DNA of 64,000 nucleotides, from assembly GCA_036273675.1 (NCBI GenBank), contig DASUHD010000010.1:33605-97604 (forward strand), written 5' to 3'. This DNA comes from DAHUXT01 sp036273675. Lineage in GTDB: Bacteria; Chloroflexota; Ktedonobacteria; Ktedonobacterales; JADMIN01. Positions within the stretch are counted from its first letter, which is position 1. Every line of letters starts with the position of its first letter. Positions 27,463 to 36,193 of this stretch are shown in pieces. The notes under the pieces are model-generated. The model ran no database searches, was not told the origin of the DNA, and saw only the letters and a list, made by a program, of their open reading frames with translations. Both the position numbers and the translations under genes were made by a program.

Positions 27463-28947
27463 ATGTCAGTGGATTTTGAGCGCATGGCTGCGCATCTACC
27501 AGCAGACCAGCGCAAAGACCTCGGCCGCACGTATCGCCGTAGCGCCAAGAACGAGACAACGGCGTTCCTCTCCTGCTTTTTCCTAGGCATCTTTGGCGTG
27601 CATCATATGTATCTGGGAGAGTGGGCGCGCGGCCTGGCTCATCTGATTATTCCTGTAGTGGCGGCGATTGTGGTCGTCGCGGGGGTGCTGGGCAGTCTGC
27701 CTTCGCTACCCATCGTGGTGATCGTCGCCGTGCTTCTCATCGTCGGCCTCATCTGGGAGATCATTGAGTTGTTCCAGGTGGATGACAAGGTGCGTCACCA
27801 CAATCTGGCGCTGGCCGAAAGCCTGATTGGCGCGGGCGCGCTGGCCGATAGCTCGGCGCTAACCGACGCGGTGGCCCGGCTCGATAGCGCTATGACCGGC
27901 GCGACTGTGGCCGCTGGAGCCGCAGTGGCGGGCGGGATCACCGCTGAGGATGTTTCGGCAGCGCGGGCGATGGCAGACGAGCACAACGGCGCGATCATGG
28001 AGGAGTTTGACTCCTCGACCACGAAGTTCATCAGCGACGACCCAAGCGCGACCACCCCCGGCGCGCCCACCGAGTGGAGCGAGACGACGGTTTCTGGCGC
28101 GCCAGACCCCTCCGCTGATGACACGCTCGATCTTCCCGCGCCAGAGTATGTTACCCATACGCACACCGAGACGGCAAACACCGTCACCGACAGCTATGAA
28201 TATGACCGAGCGCCCGACGCGACACAGCCAATGGCGATTCCAACCACCCATGAAGCTGAGGCGGCCACCTGGCCCGATCATCCTCCTTTGGATCTGGCCG
28301 CCAGTGCCATGGATGTGACCGATCACCATGCCTACGTTCCCCCAGCCGAGGCGATAGCTGATGTGGAGGGCGCGGGCGCGGCGCCGCACTACGTGGCGTT
28401 GCCAGACGATCAACCGGCAACGGCAGCGCCACTGGCGGTAGACGCCTCGACCACGGCACGCGACGCCACGGACGCTCATCCACACGCGCCGCATGCCGGA
28501 CTGGTGGCCGATGTGGAGGCGAACCCGACGCAGGCGGTCTATGTGAATTTGCCAGATGAGACGTATGTGCCGCCTATCGTCCCGGTGACAGACGCGGCCA
28601 TCGCTGTCGCGGGCGCCGACGCTGGCTATCTCGCGTCTCAGGCCGCCGAGCCACCTGCTGCCCCCGCTGCCGCGCCTGAATCAGCTGTAGAGGCGGCGCC
28701 AACCTCTGGCCCGCTGATGAAGCGCATTCGCATGAAGCGGCAGATTGTGGTGGACGGACAGGTGGTGCGCGAAGAGGTGGTCGAGAAGCTTGTGCCAGTG
28801 GATACCGATACGACCTCGATGGTGGCTGAGATGGACACCGAGCTTGGTCATGCCACCAAGGAGGAGATCGCCCACATGGCCAATCTCGATCCTGACAGCA
28901 GCCTCGATCTGCGTCGGCGCACCGAGTTACCCGCCGACGAGCAGTAG
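27463..28947 (+). CDS. TM2-domain protein with long acidic, low-complexity tail
   Basis: A 494-residue protein. The N-terminus has a TM2 domain (about residues 30-110): FLSCFFLGIFGVHHMYLG, a helix pair and a DxF-type loop (ELFQVDDKV). The rest is disordered and rich in A, T, P, D and E, with repeated PPAEAIADVEGAG/HAGLVADVEAN-like pieces near 300-350. It ends in a basic patch (MKRIRMKRQIVVDGQV) followed by an acidic C-terminus. TM2 proteins are poorly understood and the tail suggests a scaffold. A GAGGAG site lies ahead of the ATG. Confidence 0.7.
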   Translation: MSVDFERMAAHLPADQRKDLGRTYRRSAKNETTAFLSCFFLGIFGVHHMYLGEWARGLAHLIIPVVAAIVVVAGVLGSLPSLPIVVIVAVLLIVGLIWEIIELFQVDDKVRHHNLALAESLIGAGALADSSALTDAVARLDSAMTGATVAAGAAVAGGITAEDVSAARAMADEHNGAIMEEFDSSTTKFISDDPSATTPGAPTEWSETTVSGAPDPSADDTLDLPAPEYVTHTHTETANTVTDSYEYDRAPDATQPMAIPTTHEAEAATWPDHPPLDLAASAMDVTDHHAYVPPAEAIADVEGAGAAPHYVALPDDQPATAAPLAVDASTTARDATDAHPHAPHAGLVADVEANPTQAVYVNLPDETYVPPIVPVTDAAIAVAGADAGYLASQAAEPPAAPAAAPESAVEAAPTSGPLMKRIRMKRQIVVDGQVVREEVVEKLVPVDTDTTSMVAEMDTELGHATKEEIAHMANLDPDSSLDLRRRTELPADEQ

Positions 28948-28987
28948 ATTGCTCCCGGCCTTCGCTCACATGACTGCTGGCGAGGAG

Positions 28988-29629
28988 TCAGTCCGCCGAG
29001 ACGGCATCCTCTCCCGGCCGCGCCTCTTTACGGAGCGACGAGACGACCAGCCCTTCTGGCAGTTGGCGCCGACGCCACGGATGTTGGCCGCGCGACGCAA
29101 GGGCGACGTAGAGCAGCGCTGCTGCCGGGCCGAGCGCCTCCCCCAGCGCAATCAGCAGGTAGGTCCACTGATTGAGAGGCTGGCAGACGGGAATGCCTAC
29201 ATTATCTGGTGAAATATACGCGCAAGGCTGCACGTTCACTTCCGCCAGAATAGTGATGGAGTACGACAGGAAGCCCGCGACCACCATCAGCGCGAACCAG
29301 ACCCAGCGCTTCGATTGCACGGCATGCGCCAGCGCCAGCGTCCACGCGGCCAGCAGCAGAACGCCTCCGACCCGCGCCACGATGCCATCCAGGGAACCCA
29401 GCTCGCTAACGCTCATGCTGTATCCGAGCACATCAGTGATGCCGCGATACCAGGCGAAGGCGACGGCTAGCAGCGCGCCGACACCGCTGACGAGAATCGC
29501 GCCATGGGTTCGGCGCGCGCCAAGCAGAATGGCCAGCGGAATCGCCAGGATTGGCAGGATGACCCACTGTAACTGAAACTGCAACCATTGCGAAAGCACA
29601 GCTTGTTTCCTCGTTTCATAGATCGCCAT
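28988..29629 (-). CDS. Multi-pass membrane protein of unknown function
   Basis: 213 residues from the ATG at 29629 (MAIYETRKQA); the frame extends to 29755 and a Met near 29677 is an alternative. Six hydrophobic segments fill the chain, with short charged loops. A lone CAYISPDNVGIPVC segment contains two cysteines that may sit outside the membrane. I do not recognise a family. It is divergent from thyX, so the shared 126-nt interval must hold both promoters. Confidence 0.6.
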   Translation of the reverse strand: MAIYETRKQAVLSQWLQFQLQWVILPILAIPLAILLGARRTHGAILVSGVGALLAVAFAWYRGITDVLGYSMSVSELGSLDGIVARVGGVLLLAAWTLALAHAVQSKRWVWFALMVVAGFLSYSITILAEVNVQPCAYISPDNVGIPVCQPLNQWTYLLIALGEALGPAAALLYVALASRGQHPWRRRQLPEGLVVSSLRKEARPGEDAVSAD

Positions 29630-29754
29630 CCTGGCGCGCCATGCTCCACTACTGTTGCCTCGAAGCAGCGGGCGCATGGTATCATAGTGTCCTGGATGGC
29701 CATATACTACCAACCCACCGATATATCTGTCCACCGGGAAAGAGAGCCGTGCCA

Positions 29755-30540
29755 ATGCGCATCGTGACCGAGCCAGAGATTTACGTCGTGGGCCGTCAGA
29801 CGCTGAACAACGACGAGGTACAGCGCTTCTTGAACGATCACGAGACCTACTGGGAGACTGATTCCGAGAACGGCTCCGAACTGATCGTCGAGCTGGCGGG
29901 CCGCGTATGTTACATGTCTTTCGGTAATAAGCAGTTTCGCAAGACGAACGACGCGTATGTCGGCAATCTCATCAACCAGGGACACGGCTCAGTGTTGGAG
30001 CACGCCGTCTGGGATCTGCTGCTCACGGGCATTTCGCGCAGCCTGACCCACGAACTGGTGCGGCACAGGGCGGGGGTTGGAGTTTCCCAGCTTAGCCAAC
30101 GCTATGTGGATGAGTCCACCGCCGACTTCGTCGAGCCGGCCATCATCGCGGGCGACCCTGAGCTACACGCTCTCTGGGAGCAGTCGGTTGAGACGTCGCA
30201 CGCGGCATATAAAGAACTGGTGGCGGGGCTGGCGCGGAAGGTGCAGGAGCAACATGGTGAGTTACCACGGACGCAACGGCTGAAGATGGCGAGGGAGGCG
30301 GCGCGGAGCGTGCTGCCGAACGCCACCGAGACGAAGATGCTCTTCTCCGCCAACGCGCGCGCCCTCCGCTGGATCATCACCCTGCGTGGCGGGGAGGGCG
30401 CCGAGCCGGAGATTCGTAAGTTCGCCGTCAAGCTCTGCCGTGTGATGCAGCAGGAGGCGCCCGTCCTCTTCGGCGACTTCCAGATCGTCCAGTTAGCGGA
30501 TGGCAGCGAGGGCGTGCAGGCGGACCATCAAAAGGTGTGA
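29755..30540 (+). CDS. thyX: FAD-dependent thymidylate synthase ThyX
   Basis: 261 residues from the ATG at 29755; a GTG at 29749 and an ATG at 29641 are alternatives. ThyX methylates dUMP to dTMP using methylene-tetrahydrofolate, FAD and NADPH. The signature at 103-117 reads RHRAGVGVSQLSQRY. Its spacing between RHR and the final S-x-R-Y is one residue longer than in the usual RHRx7S form. The dUMP-binding and FAD-binding regions (GHGSVLEHAVW, ARSVLPNATETKMLFSANAR) are present. The downstream tmk start is 5 nt away, so thymidine supply genes form a unit. Confidence 0.94.
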   Translation: MRIVTEPEIYVVGRQTLNNDEVQRFLNDHETYWETDSENGSELIVELAGRVCYMSFGNKQFRKTNDAYVGNLINQGHGSVLEHAVWDLLLTGISRSLTHELVRHRAGVGVSQLSQRYVDESTADFVEPAIIAGDPELHALWEQSVETSHAAYKELVAGLARKVQEQHGELPRTQRLKMAREAARSVLPNATETKMLFSANARALRWIITLRGGEGAEPEIRKFAVKLCRVMQQEAPVLFGDFQIVQLADGSEGVQADHQKV

Positions 30541-30544
30541 TCGT

Positions 30545-31219
30545 ATGTTTCTAACGCTGGAAGGCATCGAGGGATCGGGCAAATCCACCCAGGCACAGCG
30601 CCTCGCCGAGCGTCTGCGTGAAAGCGGACATGAGGTCTGGCTGACACGCGAGCCTGGCGGCACGCCGCTGGCCGGGGCAATTCGCGCGCTGATACTCAAT
30701 CCCGAACCGAGCCGAATCGCGCTTTCGCAGGCAGGCTGGGCGCCTGGAGACGAACCCGTCGAAGAGACGCTGCCGTTGACCGAGGCGCTGCTCCTCTCCG
30801 CCGCGCGCACCCAGCACGTTCCCGCAATCCGCACGCATCTGGCGGCGGGCGAGATCGTCATCAGCGACCGCTATGCCGACGCCACCCGCGCCTATCAGGG
30901 GTCGGCGCGCGGCTTCGACATGACGACCATCCTCACGCTCGAAGATATGGCGACGGATGGCCTGCGCCCCGACCTGACGCTGCTGCTGGATTTGCCAGCC
31001 GAGATAGGGCAAGCGCGCAAGGTCGAGGCGTCGGCGGATGGCGGCGCTTGGGACCGCATCGACGCCGAGAGCCTGGCATTTCACCAGCGGGTGCGCGCGG
31101 GCTACCTGGAGCTTGCCGCCGCCGAGCCGCAACGTATCCTCGTGGTGGATGCCATGCAGCCACCCGACGCGCTGGCCGACCTCATCTGGGAGACGGTGAA
31201 GGCGCGGCTCCCCGCCTAA
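30545..31219 (+). CDS. tmk: Thymidylate kinase
   Basis: 224 residues starting MFLTLEGIEGSGKST, with the P-loop GIEGSGKST. The DR(Y/F) motif (ISDRYADATRAYQG) and a TREPGGTPLA segment identify dTMP kinase. It phosphorylates dTMP to dTDP, next after ThyX. It has an insertion of about 12 residues (SQAGWAPGDEPVEE) between the TREPGG motif and the lid helix. The start at 30545 lies just after the thyX stop at 30540, giving likely translational coupling. Confidence 0.95.
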   Translation: MFLTLEGIEGSGKSTQAQRLAERLRESGHEVWLTREPGGTPLAGAIRALILNPEPSRIALSQAGWAPGDEPVEETLPLTEALLLSAARTQHVPAIRTHLAAGEIVISDRYADATRAYQGSARGFDMTTILTLEDMATDGLRPDLTLLLDLPAEIGQARKVEASADGGAWDRIDAESLAFHQRVRAGYLELAAAEPQRILVVDAMQPPDALADLIWETVKARLPA

Positions 31220-32088
31220 CAAGCGGGGGTAGGCTGCGGGTAGTCCACTGGCAAAGGAAGCGGCTTGGGCAGCAGCGTATCCAGGTGACGGAGCGAGGCG
31301 CTGGCGAGATTGCGCATCGTTGTGCCGTCTGTCGTGCCAGAGAAGAAGAACGTCCAGCCGTCGGCCAATGGGACCGTGACTGTGACAACATCGTGGTCAG
31401 TCACTTGCCAGCCGCTGCGCCCGCCGATGCTGACGGTTTCCGCCACAGTTGGACGGGTCGCGCTGCCCGCGTAGCGCCCGGTGACAAAGATACGTCTGTT
31501 CGATTCCAGCAACAGCAGCGAGGATGGCATGATATCTCCACTCATTGGCTCTGGCTCGTAGCTATCCTGTGGCAGAGGCAGCCATGACGGAATCTGATAC
31601 GCATTCGGTCCCAGTTTCGCACCGGCGGGAAGCCTCTCTCCGAACAGACCGCCCTCGATGTCCCAGGCGGGGCAGCTCGGCTGCACACGCTTATCCAGCG
31701 CCAGCGGCATGATCGCGATGCCCACGTGGGTATCTCCCCCGTCCTGCGAGCATGTGGCGTGTGCTAACACGACACCGTACGTTGGCCCAGCCACCAGCCA
31801 GGTAAGCGTTGTCGTCGTAGGGCTGGCAGGCGGCCGATTGCCACAGATATTCAACACGCTCATGCCCGCCGCGTATGCCTGTTGTGGAGTGGCGGGCGGA
31901 GGTGTCACACGCGTCCAGACATATGGCATCGGTGCCGGTACGCTGTATATAGTCGATGAAGATGAGCTATAGGCGGGTACCCAGGGCAGCGGCACGGCGC
32001 AGCCCGCAAACAGCGCCAGCATAGACGCCAGCAGCGCGACGCCAACCAGACGTGGCAATATCCTTCGCCCAGGTCGTAAGCTGTCCAT
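31216..32088 (-). CDS. Secreted lipoprotein of unknown function
   Basis: About 290 residues from the ATG at 32088; the frame extends to 32136. An N-terminal basic stretch and hydrophobic helix end in the lipobox FAGC, giving a lipid-anchored protein. The mature part holds repeats of aromatic and proline-rich sequence and paired cysteines, with GGRSGWQVTD and LADGWTFFFSGTTDG near the end. No known domain is recognised. Its stop overlaps the tmk stop by 4 nt in convergent orientation. Confidence 0.6.
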   Translation of the reverse strand: MDSLRPGRRILPRLVGVALLASMLALFAGCAVPLPWVPAYSSSSSTIYSVPAPMPYVWTRVTPPPATPQQAYAAGMSVLNICGNRPPASPTTTTLTWLVAGPTYGVVLAHATCSQDGGDTHVGIAIMPLALDKRVQPSCPAWDIEGGLFGERLPAGAKLGPNAYQIPSWLPLPQDSYEPEPMSGDIMPSSLLLLESNRRIFVTGRYAGSATRPTVAETVSIGGRSGWQVTDHDVVTVTVPLADGWTFFFSGTTDGTTMRNLASASLRHLDTLLPKPLPLPVDYPQPTPAC

Positions 32089-32229
32089 ACGCGGCGACTC
32101 CTTACTCGGCGGCATGTCTCGATAGCAGTATAGCATCCGATCATAGAGACGCCAGGATAATGTGGTTCTGTTTCCGCGTGAGGAAGCAATGCCTCATGAT
32201 ATACTGTTCTGGTATGTTTTGAGATACCG

Positions 32230-32282
32230 CCCCGATGCTTTCGGGGCCGAAGGATGCGCTATTCCCCTCCAGAAACGGGAGG
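32230..32282 (+). promoter_or_regulatory. Two hairpins in the ffh leader, the second covering the ribosome-binding site
   Basis: CCCCGA/TCGGGG (32230-32246) forms a first hairpin. CCTCC (32266-32270) can pair with the Shine-Dalgarno GGAGG (32278-32282), 9 nt before the ATG. Pairing would hide the site, so translational control is possible. This is inference only. Confidence 0.4.
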
Positions 32283-32291
32283 TTCCACTAG

Positions 32292-33710
32292 ATGTTCGAA
32301 AGTCTCTCTCAGCGGCTCGATAGCATCTTCGAGCGCCTGCGTAGCAAGGGCCGGATCACCGAGCAGGATGTGACCGAGGCCATGCGCGAGGTGCGCCAGG
32401 CGCTGCTCGAAGCCGATGTCAATTTCAAGCTGGTCAAGCAGTTCGTCGCGCGCGTGCAGGAGCGCGCCATGGCGACCGTCGGCGCCGAGGTGCTTAGCGG
32501 CGTCACGGCGGCGCAGCAAATCTTCGGCATCGTCCACGAAGAGCTGGTCACCATGCTCGGCGGCGAGGATGAGGGCAGCGGCAAGATCCAGTTCGCCGGA
32601 GCGCCGCCCACCATCATCATGCTCGTTGGTTTGCAAGGCTCTGGCAAGACGACTCACGCGGGCAAGCTGGCCAACTGGTTCCGCAAGAATGGCCAGAAGC
32701 CGGGCATGGTCGCCGCCGACATGCAGCGGCCCGCCGCCGTGCAGCAGTTGCAGCAGATCGGGCGGCAGCTGGATATCCCCGTCTATGCCGAGCCAGCGGG
32801 CAACAAGCCCGTGGACATCACCCAGCGCAGCCTCAAATGGGCGCGCGAGCAAGCGCTGACCATTCTCATTCTCGACACGGCGGGACGCCTGCACATCGAC
32901 GAAGACCTGATGCACGAGGTCGCCACCATCCGCCAGCGCACCCAGCCACAGGAAGTGCTGCTGGTGGTGGATGCGATGACCGGGCAGGATGCCGTGCGCG
33001 TGGCCGACGAATTCAACAAGACAGTCGGGCTGACCGGCCTCATCCTGACCAAGATGGATGGCGACGCCCGTGGTGGCGCGGCGCTGTCCGTGCGCCAGGT
33101 GACCGGCGTGCCGATCAAGTTCATGGGTACGGGCGAGAAGCTCGACGCGCTGGAGCAGTTCTATCCCGACCGGCTGGCGCAGCGCATTCTTGGCATGGGC
33201 GATGTGATGTCGCTGATCGAGCGCGCCCGCGAGCAGATTGACGAGAAGCAGGCCGAGAAGATGGCCCGCAAGATGGGAACGGGCCGGTTCGATCTCGAAG
33301 ATTTCTTGCAGCAGATGCGCAGTATGCGTAAGATGGGGCCGATGGCGCAACTGCTCGAAATGATCCCCGGCATGGGCAAAGCAATGAGCGACCCGCAGGT
33401 CAAGGCCGCACTCGAAGGCGACCAGATGAAGCAGACCGAGGCGATCATACTCTCGATGACGATGGAAGAGCGCCACAACCCCGATATCCTCAACGGCAGC
33501 CGCAAGCGCCGCATCGCGAAGGGCAGCGGGACAACACCACAGGAGATCAACCAGCTGCTCGCCTCGTTCAAGCAGGCTCAGACGATGATGAAGCAGATGA
33601 TGGCGATGCAGCAGCCAGGTAGGAAAGGCCGCCGAGGGCGCTTAGGCGGCCTGGGTGGCGGCTTAGGCGGCCTGGGTGGCCTGGGCGGTGGCGGCCCGTT
33701 CGGCCAATAG
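32292..33710 (+). CDS. ffh: Signal recognition particle protein Ffh
   Basis: 472 residues. The N domain (about 1-90) is followed by the G domain, with P-loop GLQGSGKTTHAGKLA, DTAGRL and TKMDGDARGGAAL. The M domain (about 305-430) holds methionine-rich helices and the RNA-binding stretch. Ffh binds the signal peptides of nascent membrane proteins with SRP RNA and docks at FtsY. The usual threonine after GKTT is His (GKTTH), a mild departure. The C-terminus is Gly-rich. It is monocistronic with a structured leader. Confidence 0.96.
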   Translation: MFESLSQRLDSIFERLRSKGRITEQDVTEAMREVRQALLEADVNFKLVKQFVARVQERAMATVGAEVLSGVTAAQQIFGIVHEELVTMLGGEDEGSGKIQFAGAPPTIIMLVGLQGSGKTTHAGKLANWFRKNGQKPGMVAADMQRPAAVQQLQQIGRQLDIPVYAEPAGNKPVDITQRSLKWAREQALTILILDTAGRLHIDEDLMHEVATIRQRTQPQEVLLVVDAMTGQDAVRVADEFNKTVGLTGLILTKMDGDARGGAALSVRQVTGVPIKFMGTGEKLDALEQFYPDRLAQRILGMGDVMSLIERAREQIDEKQAEKMARKMGTGRFDLEDFLQQMRSMRKMGPMAQLLEMIPGMGKAMSDPQVKAALEGDQMKQTEAIILSMTMEERHNPDILNGSRKRRIAKGSGTTPQEINQLLASFKQAQTMMKQMMAMQQPGRKGRRGRLGGLGGGLGGLGGLGGGGPFGQ

Positions 33711-33717
33711 GCGGCTG

Positions 33718-33960
33718 GCGACTGAAGTCGCGCCTGAACGGCATCGCTTCGCTCCGCCACAAAACCCGTCCTTCGGGCTGCTGCTGCTCCGCGCGCCCTC
33801 GCGCGCTTCTCGCCTCGTGCCTCGGCTCGCGCGGCTGCCCTGCGCGGGTTTCAACCACTTGCCCTCTACCGGGTTCGCCGCGGGCTATTTCTGGGAAGTC
33901 CGCGCAGACGGCCTTCGTGGCCGAACGCGGTAAGGCCATTCAGGCGCGGTTTTGACCGCC
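33718..33960. repeat. Structured inverted-repeat element after ffh
   Basis: Two 14-nt arms (33729-33742 and 33935-33948) are complementary at 13 of 14 positions. At its ends are two small hairpins, GCGAC-TGAA-GTCGC (33718-33731) and GCGGT-TTTG-ACCGC (33946-33959). The interior is GC-rich and repetitive. No transposase is present. It looks like a MITE or REP-type element, or a very stable terminator RNA. Confidence 0.5.
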
Positions 33961-34306
33961 CCTCGCCAACCGCATAACTCCAAGATGCCGCTGTCCATGT
34001 ACCAGCCCCAGCACAGAAGCAGATAGCCGCTTCGTCTCATACTATGGAAACGGAAGTTGCCGCCAGGTTACTCTTACTGTTCAGGAGTGAACTGGGCGGT
34101 TTCCCGTTTCCTGAGCACGCGCATAAGCAACTTCAAAAGGCGCGTTCCCACAGTACTCGCGAGCGATTGATGTTCCCCAGGGCTACTCTGTACGTTTATT
34201 CGATTAAGCGGATGAGGAGAGTCTCCGTCGCGCCAATGCAGATCCATGTGCATGATGCGCGCTTCGTAGTGACTCCGCGGTGTGGCGCGAGGAGGTTCGG
34301 TCGAGC
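33961..34306. other. Intergenic region, 346 nt
   Basis: Leads into the L,D-transpeptidase gene. No gene, RNA or strong promoter was recognised. GGAGG about 15 nt before the ATG at 34307 is the only signal that can be supported. Confidence 0.4.
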
Positions 34307-36010
34307 ATGTTTGGACGCCAGTCTGTCAATATCCTTCCCCGCCGCACACCCCGCTGGGTTATGGCGCTGCTGATCGTTGTTGTGGTCTGTATGACGCTTG
34401 CGGCCTGTGGCAGCGACCCCAACCAGGAGGCGGCGCAGCAGAACAAGGCGCGCCTCGACAACGAGCTGAAGCACGCGCGCACGGCCCTCGGCTTGCCCGA
34501 TTCGATGCTGAATCCTATCGTCACGCAGGAAAATCAAATATCGTCTGGCGAGGGCGGCTTCAACTACAACTACCAGGATGCCGCGGCGAACTATACGCTG
34601 CTCTTCAATCAACTGGTCAGTATGGAGCAAAATGCTCAGCAGACTTTGCAGAAACAGGCCAACGACGACATCCAGGCGTTCGCGAAGGCCGTCACGCAAC
34701 TACGCGGCGACGGCTTCAGCGAGATCGATGTCTATCAGGCGCGGCTCGATCAGGCGGTGCAGGACTGGAACACCGCGAAGACGGTGGGCGACTATGCCAG
34801 AGTAGACATAACCGTGCAGCAGCAGACGGCGGCATTGCACGCGCTCTGGCCAGCCTACCAGAAGCTTCAGGACTTCCAGGCGATTCTGCGGACGCTGCAG
34901 AACGCCGGGATGAACTCCGCCATGGGCCAGATTGAATATCAGCAAAATCTCGACGCGATTCGCGCTGGCCTGCCCGCCGATCGCTATTCCAAGCTGGTGG
35001 CGGTGATCGACGGCCAGATCGTCCAGTTGATGGCCGACCAGGCAGAGGCGACGCCATATATCGGCGCTGCCCTGCTCGACTCGTTCCAGGCGCGCATTGA
35101 CCTGCTCAAGACCTACGGCCAGAACACGACGACCTTCCAGCAACAGCACGACGACGATGTGACTCAACTGAAGGCGGCGAAGAGCACAACCGACTACCTC
35201 CAGCTTGGCCAGACTGTTAACAAGCAGATCGACGCGATGTCCTTGTCGCTGCTCAAAGCGAAGGCATTCAGCGATTACGCGCAGTTGCAGAAGCTGGTCA
35301 ATCTGGTCGGGAATATCCGGCTGACCTGTCATTTGGACAACTGCACCTATCCAAATGGCGACTATCCAGCCGACTATGAGTACCTGGATCCGTGGGTAGG
35401 TATCGGCGATGCCCACGACGTTCTCTACGCCGCCCGCGATCTGGGGTCATACCAGGCCGCGGATGACGTCATCATCAACTTGACGATCAGTCTGCGCGCG
35501 CTCAAAGACAACCTGAATGACCCAACCCCGCACTCACAACCGCACGCGACCGACCTGCTGCTCATCAACACAGCCTACCATCTTACTGGCAAGGTGATCG
35601 TCGTCTCACTGCGCGAGCAGACGTTGCGCGCATATGATAACGGGCAGATGGTCTGGTGGTCGTATGTGACGACTGGCGCTTACCGCCCGAACGAGCAGTT
35701 GCCGTCGTGGCCGGGGTTGCACTACGCGATGTACAAGCTCTACCATACAGAGTTCACGTCGCCGGATCCGCCCGGCTCGCCGGACTACTATGCGCCGACG
35801 CCGATCAACTACGCCATCGCCTACGCGCCGAATGGCTACTTCCTTCATGACGCCTGGTGGCGTGCCGAGTTTGGGCCGGATACCAACCTGCCACACTGGG
35901 ATCCAGCGGCGTTCAGCGGCGGTTCACACGGCTGCGTGAACCTGCCTGAGAACAACATGGCGTATCTCTACGACTGGACGCCCATCGGCACGCCGATTGT
36001 GGTGTACTAG
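34307..36010 (+). CDS. L,D-transpeptidase lipoprotein (YkuD family)
   Basis: 567 residues from the ATG at 34307; a GTG at 34280 is weaker. The lipobox LAAC gives a lipoprotein signal. The middle (about 40-390) is Q/A/L-rich and helical, probably extended coiled-coil-like stalks. The C-terminal YkuD domain has the catalytic SHGCVNL near residue 545 and an upstream active-site His region (LHDAWWRAEFG). Enzymes of this family cross-link peptidoglycan stem peptides at the cell surface or attach proteins to it. The catalytic Cys is intact. Confidence 0.85.
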   Translation: MFGRQSVNILPRRTPRWVMALLIVVVVCMTLAACGSDPNQEAAQQNKARLDNELKHARTALGLPDSMLNPIVTQENQISSGEGGFNYNYQDAAANYTLLFNQLVSMEQNAQQTLQKQANDDIQAFAKAVTQLRGDGFSEIDVYQARLDQAVQDWNTAKTVGDYARVDITVQQQTAALHALWPAYQKLQDFQAILRTLQNAGMNSAMGQIEYQQNLDAIRAGLPADRYSKLVAVIDGQIVQLMADQAEATPYIGAALLDSFQARIDLLKTYGQNTTTFQQQHDDDVTQLKAAKSTTDYLQLGQTVNKQIDAMSLSLLKAKAFSDYAQLQKLVNLVGNIRLTCHLDNCTYPNGDYPADYEYLDPWVGIGDAHDVLYAARDLGSYQAADDVIINLTISLRALKDNLNDPTPHSQPHATDLLLINTAYHLTGKVIVVSLREQTLRAYDNGQMVWWSYVTTGAYRPNEQLPSWPGLHYAMYKLYHTEFTSPDPPGSPDYYAPTPINYAIAYAPNGYFLHDAWWRAEFGPDTNLPHWDPAAFSGGSHGCVNLPENNMAYLYDWTPIGTPIVVY

Positions 36011-36068
36011 GCAATTGGCGATTTAGGCAAGCTTCGCGCAAAAAACAACGCATGCCTGAGGGTTGCAA

Positions 36069-36180
36069 GCCGTAGACTGAAGACCTACGGCTAATCCTGC
36101 CCGAGCTTACCCGCTTACCGTCGCCGTCAGTGTGACCTCTGAACGACTGGGATTATCCGCGGCATTTGCGTCGCGGAGTG
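36069..36180 (+). repeat. Composite palindromic repeat element, copy D
   Basis: Same two-hairpin order as 12951-13061. The first hairpin (36069-36097) has the stem GCCGTAG/CTACGGC around the shared CTGAAG core. Compared with copy B, one stem pair changed from C-G to T-A, keeping the pairing. The second part (about 36152-36180) is degenerate. It lies between convergent genes. Confidence 0.65.
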
Positions 36181-36193
36181 GAGATAGGTAGTC

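Noticed and set aside
32259..33476. 405-codon minus-strand frame opposite ffh
   Set aside because: His/Leu/Arg-rich antisense shadow with no family match; ffh itself is certain.
33676..33933. Short frame inside the inverted-repeat element
   Set aside because: Translation is repetitive and the DNA is structured; no ribosome-binding site.
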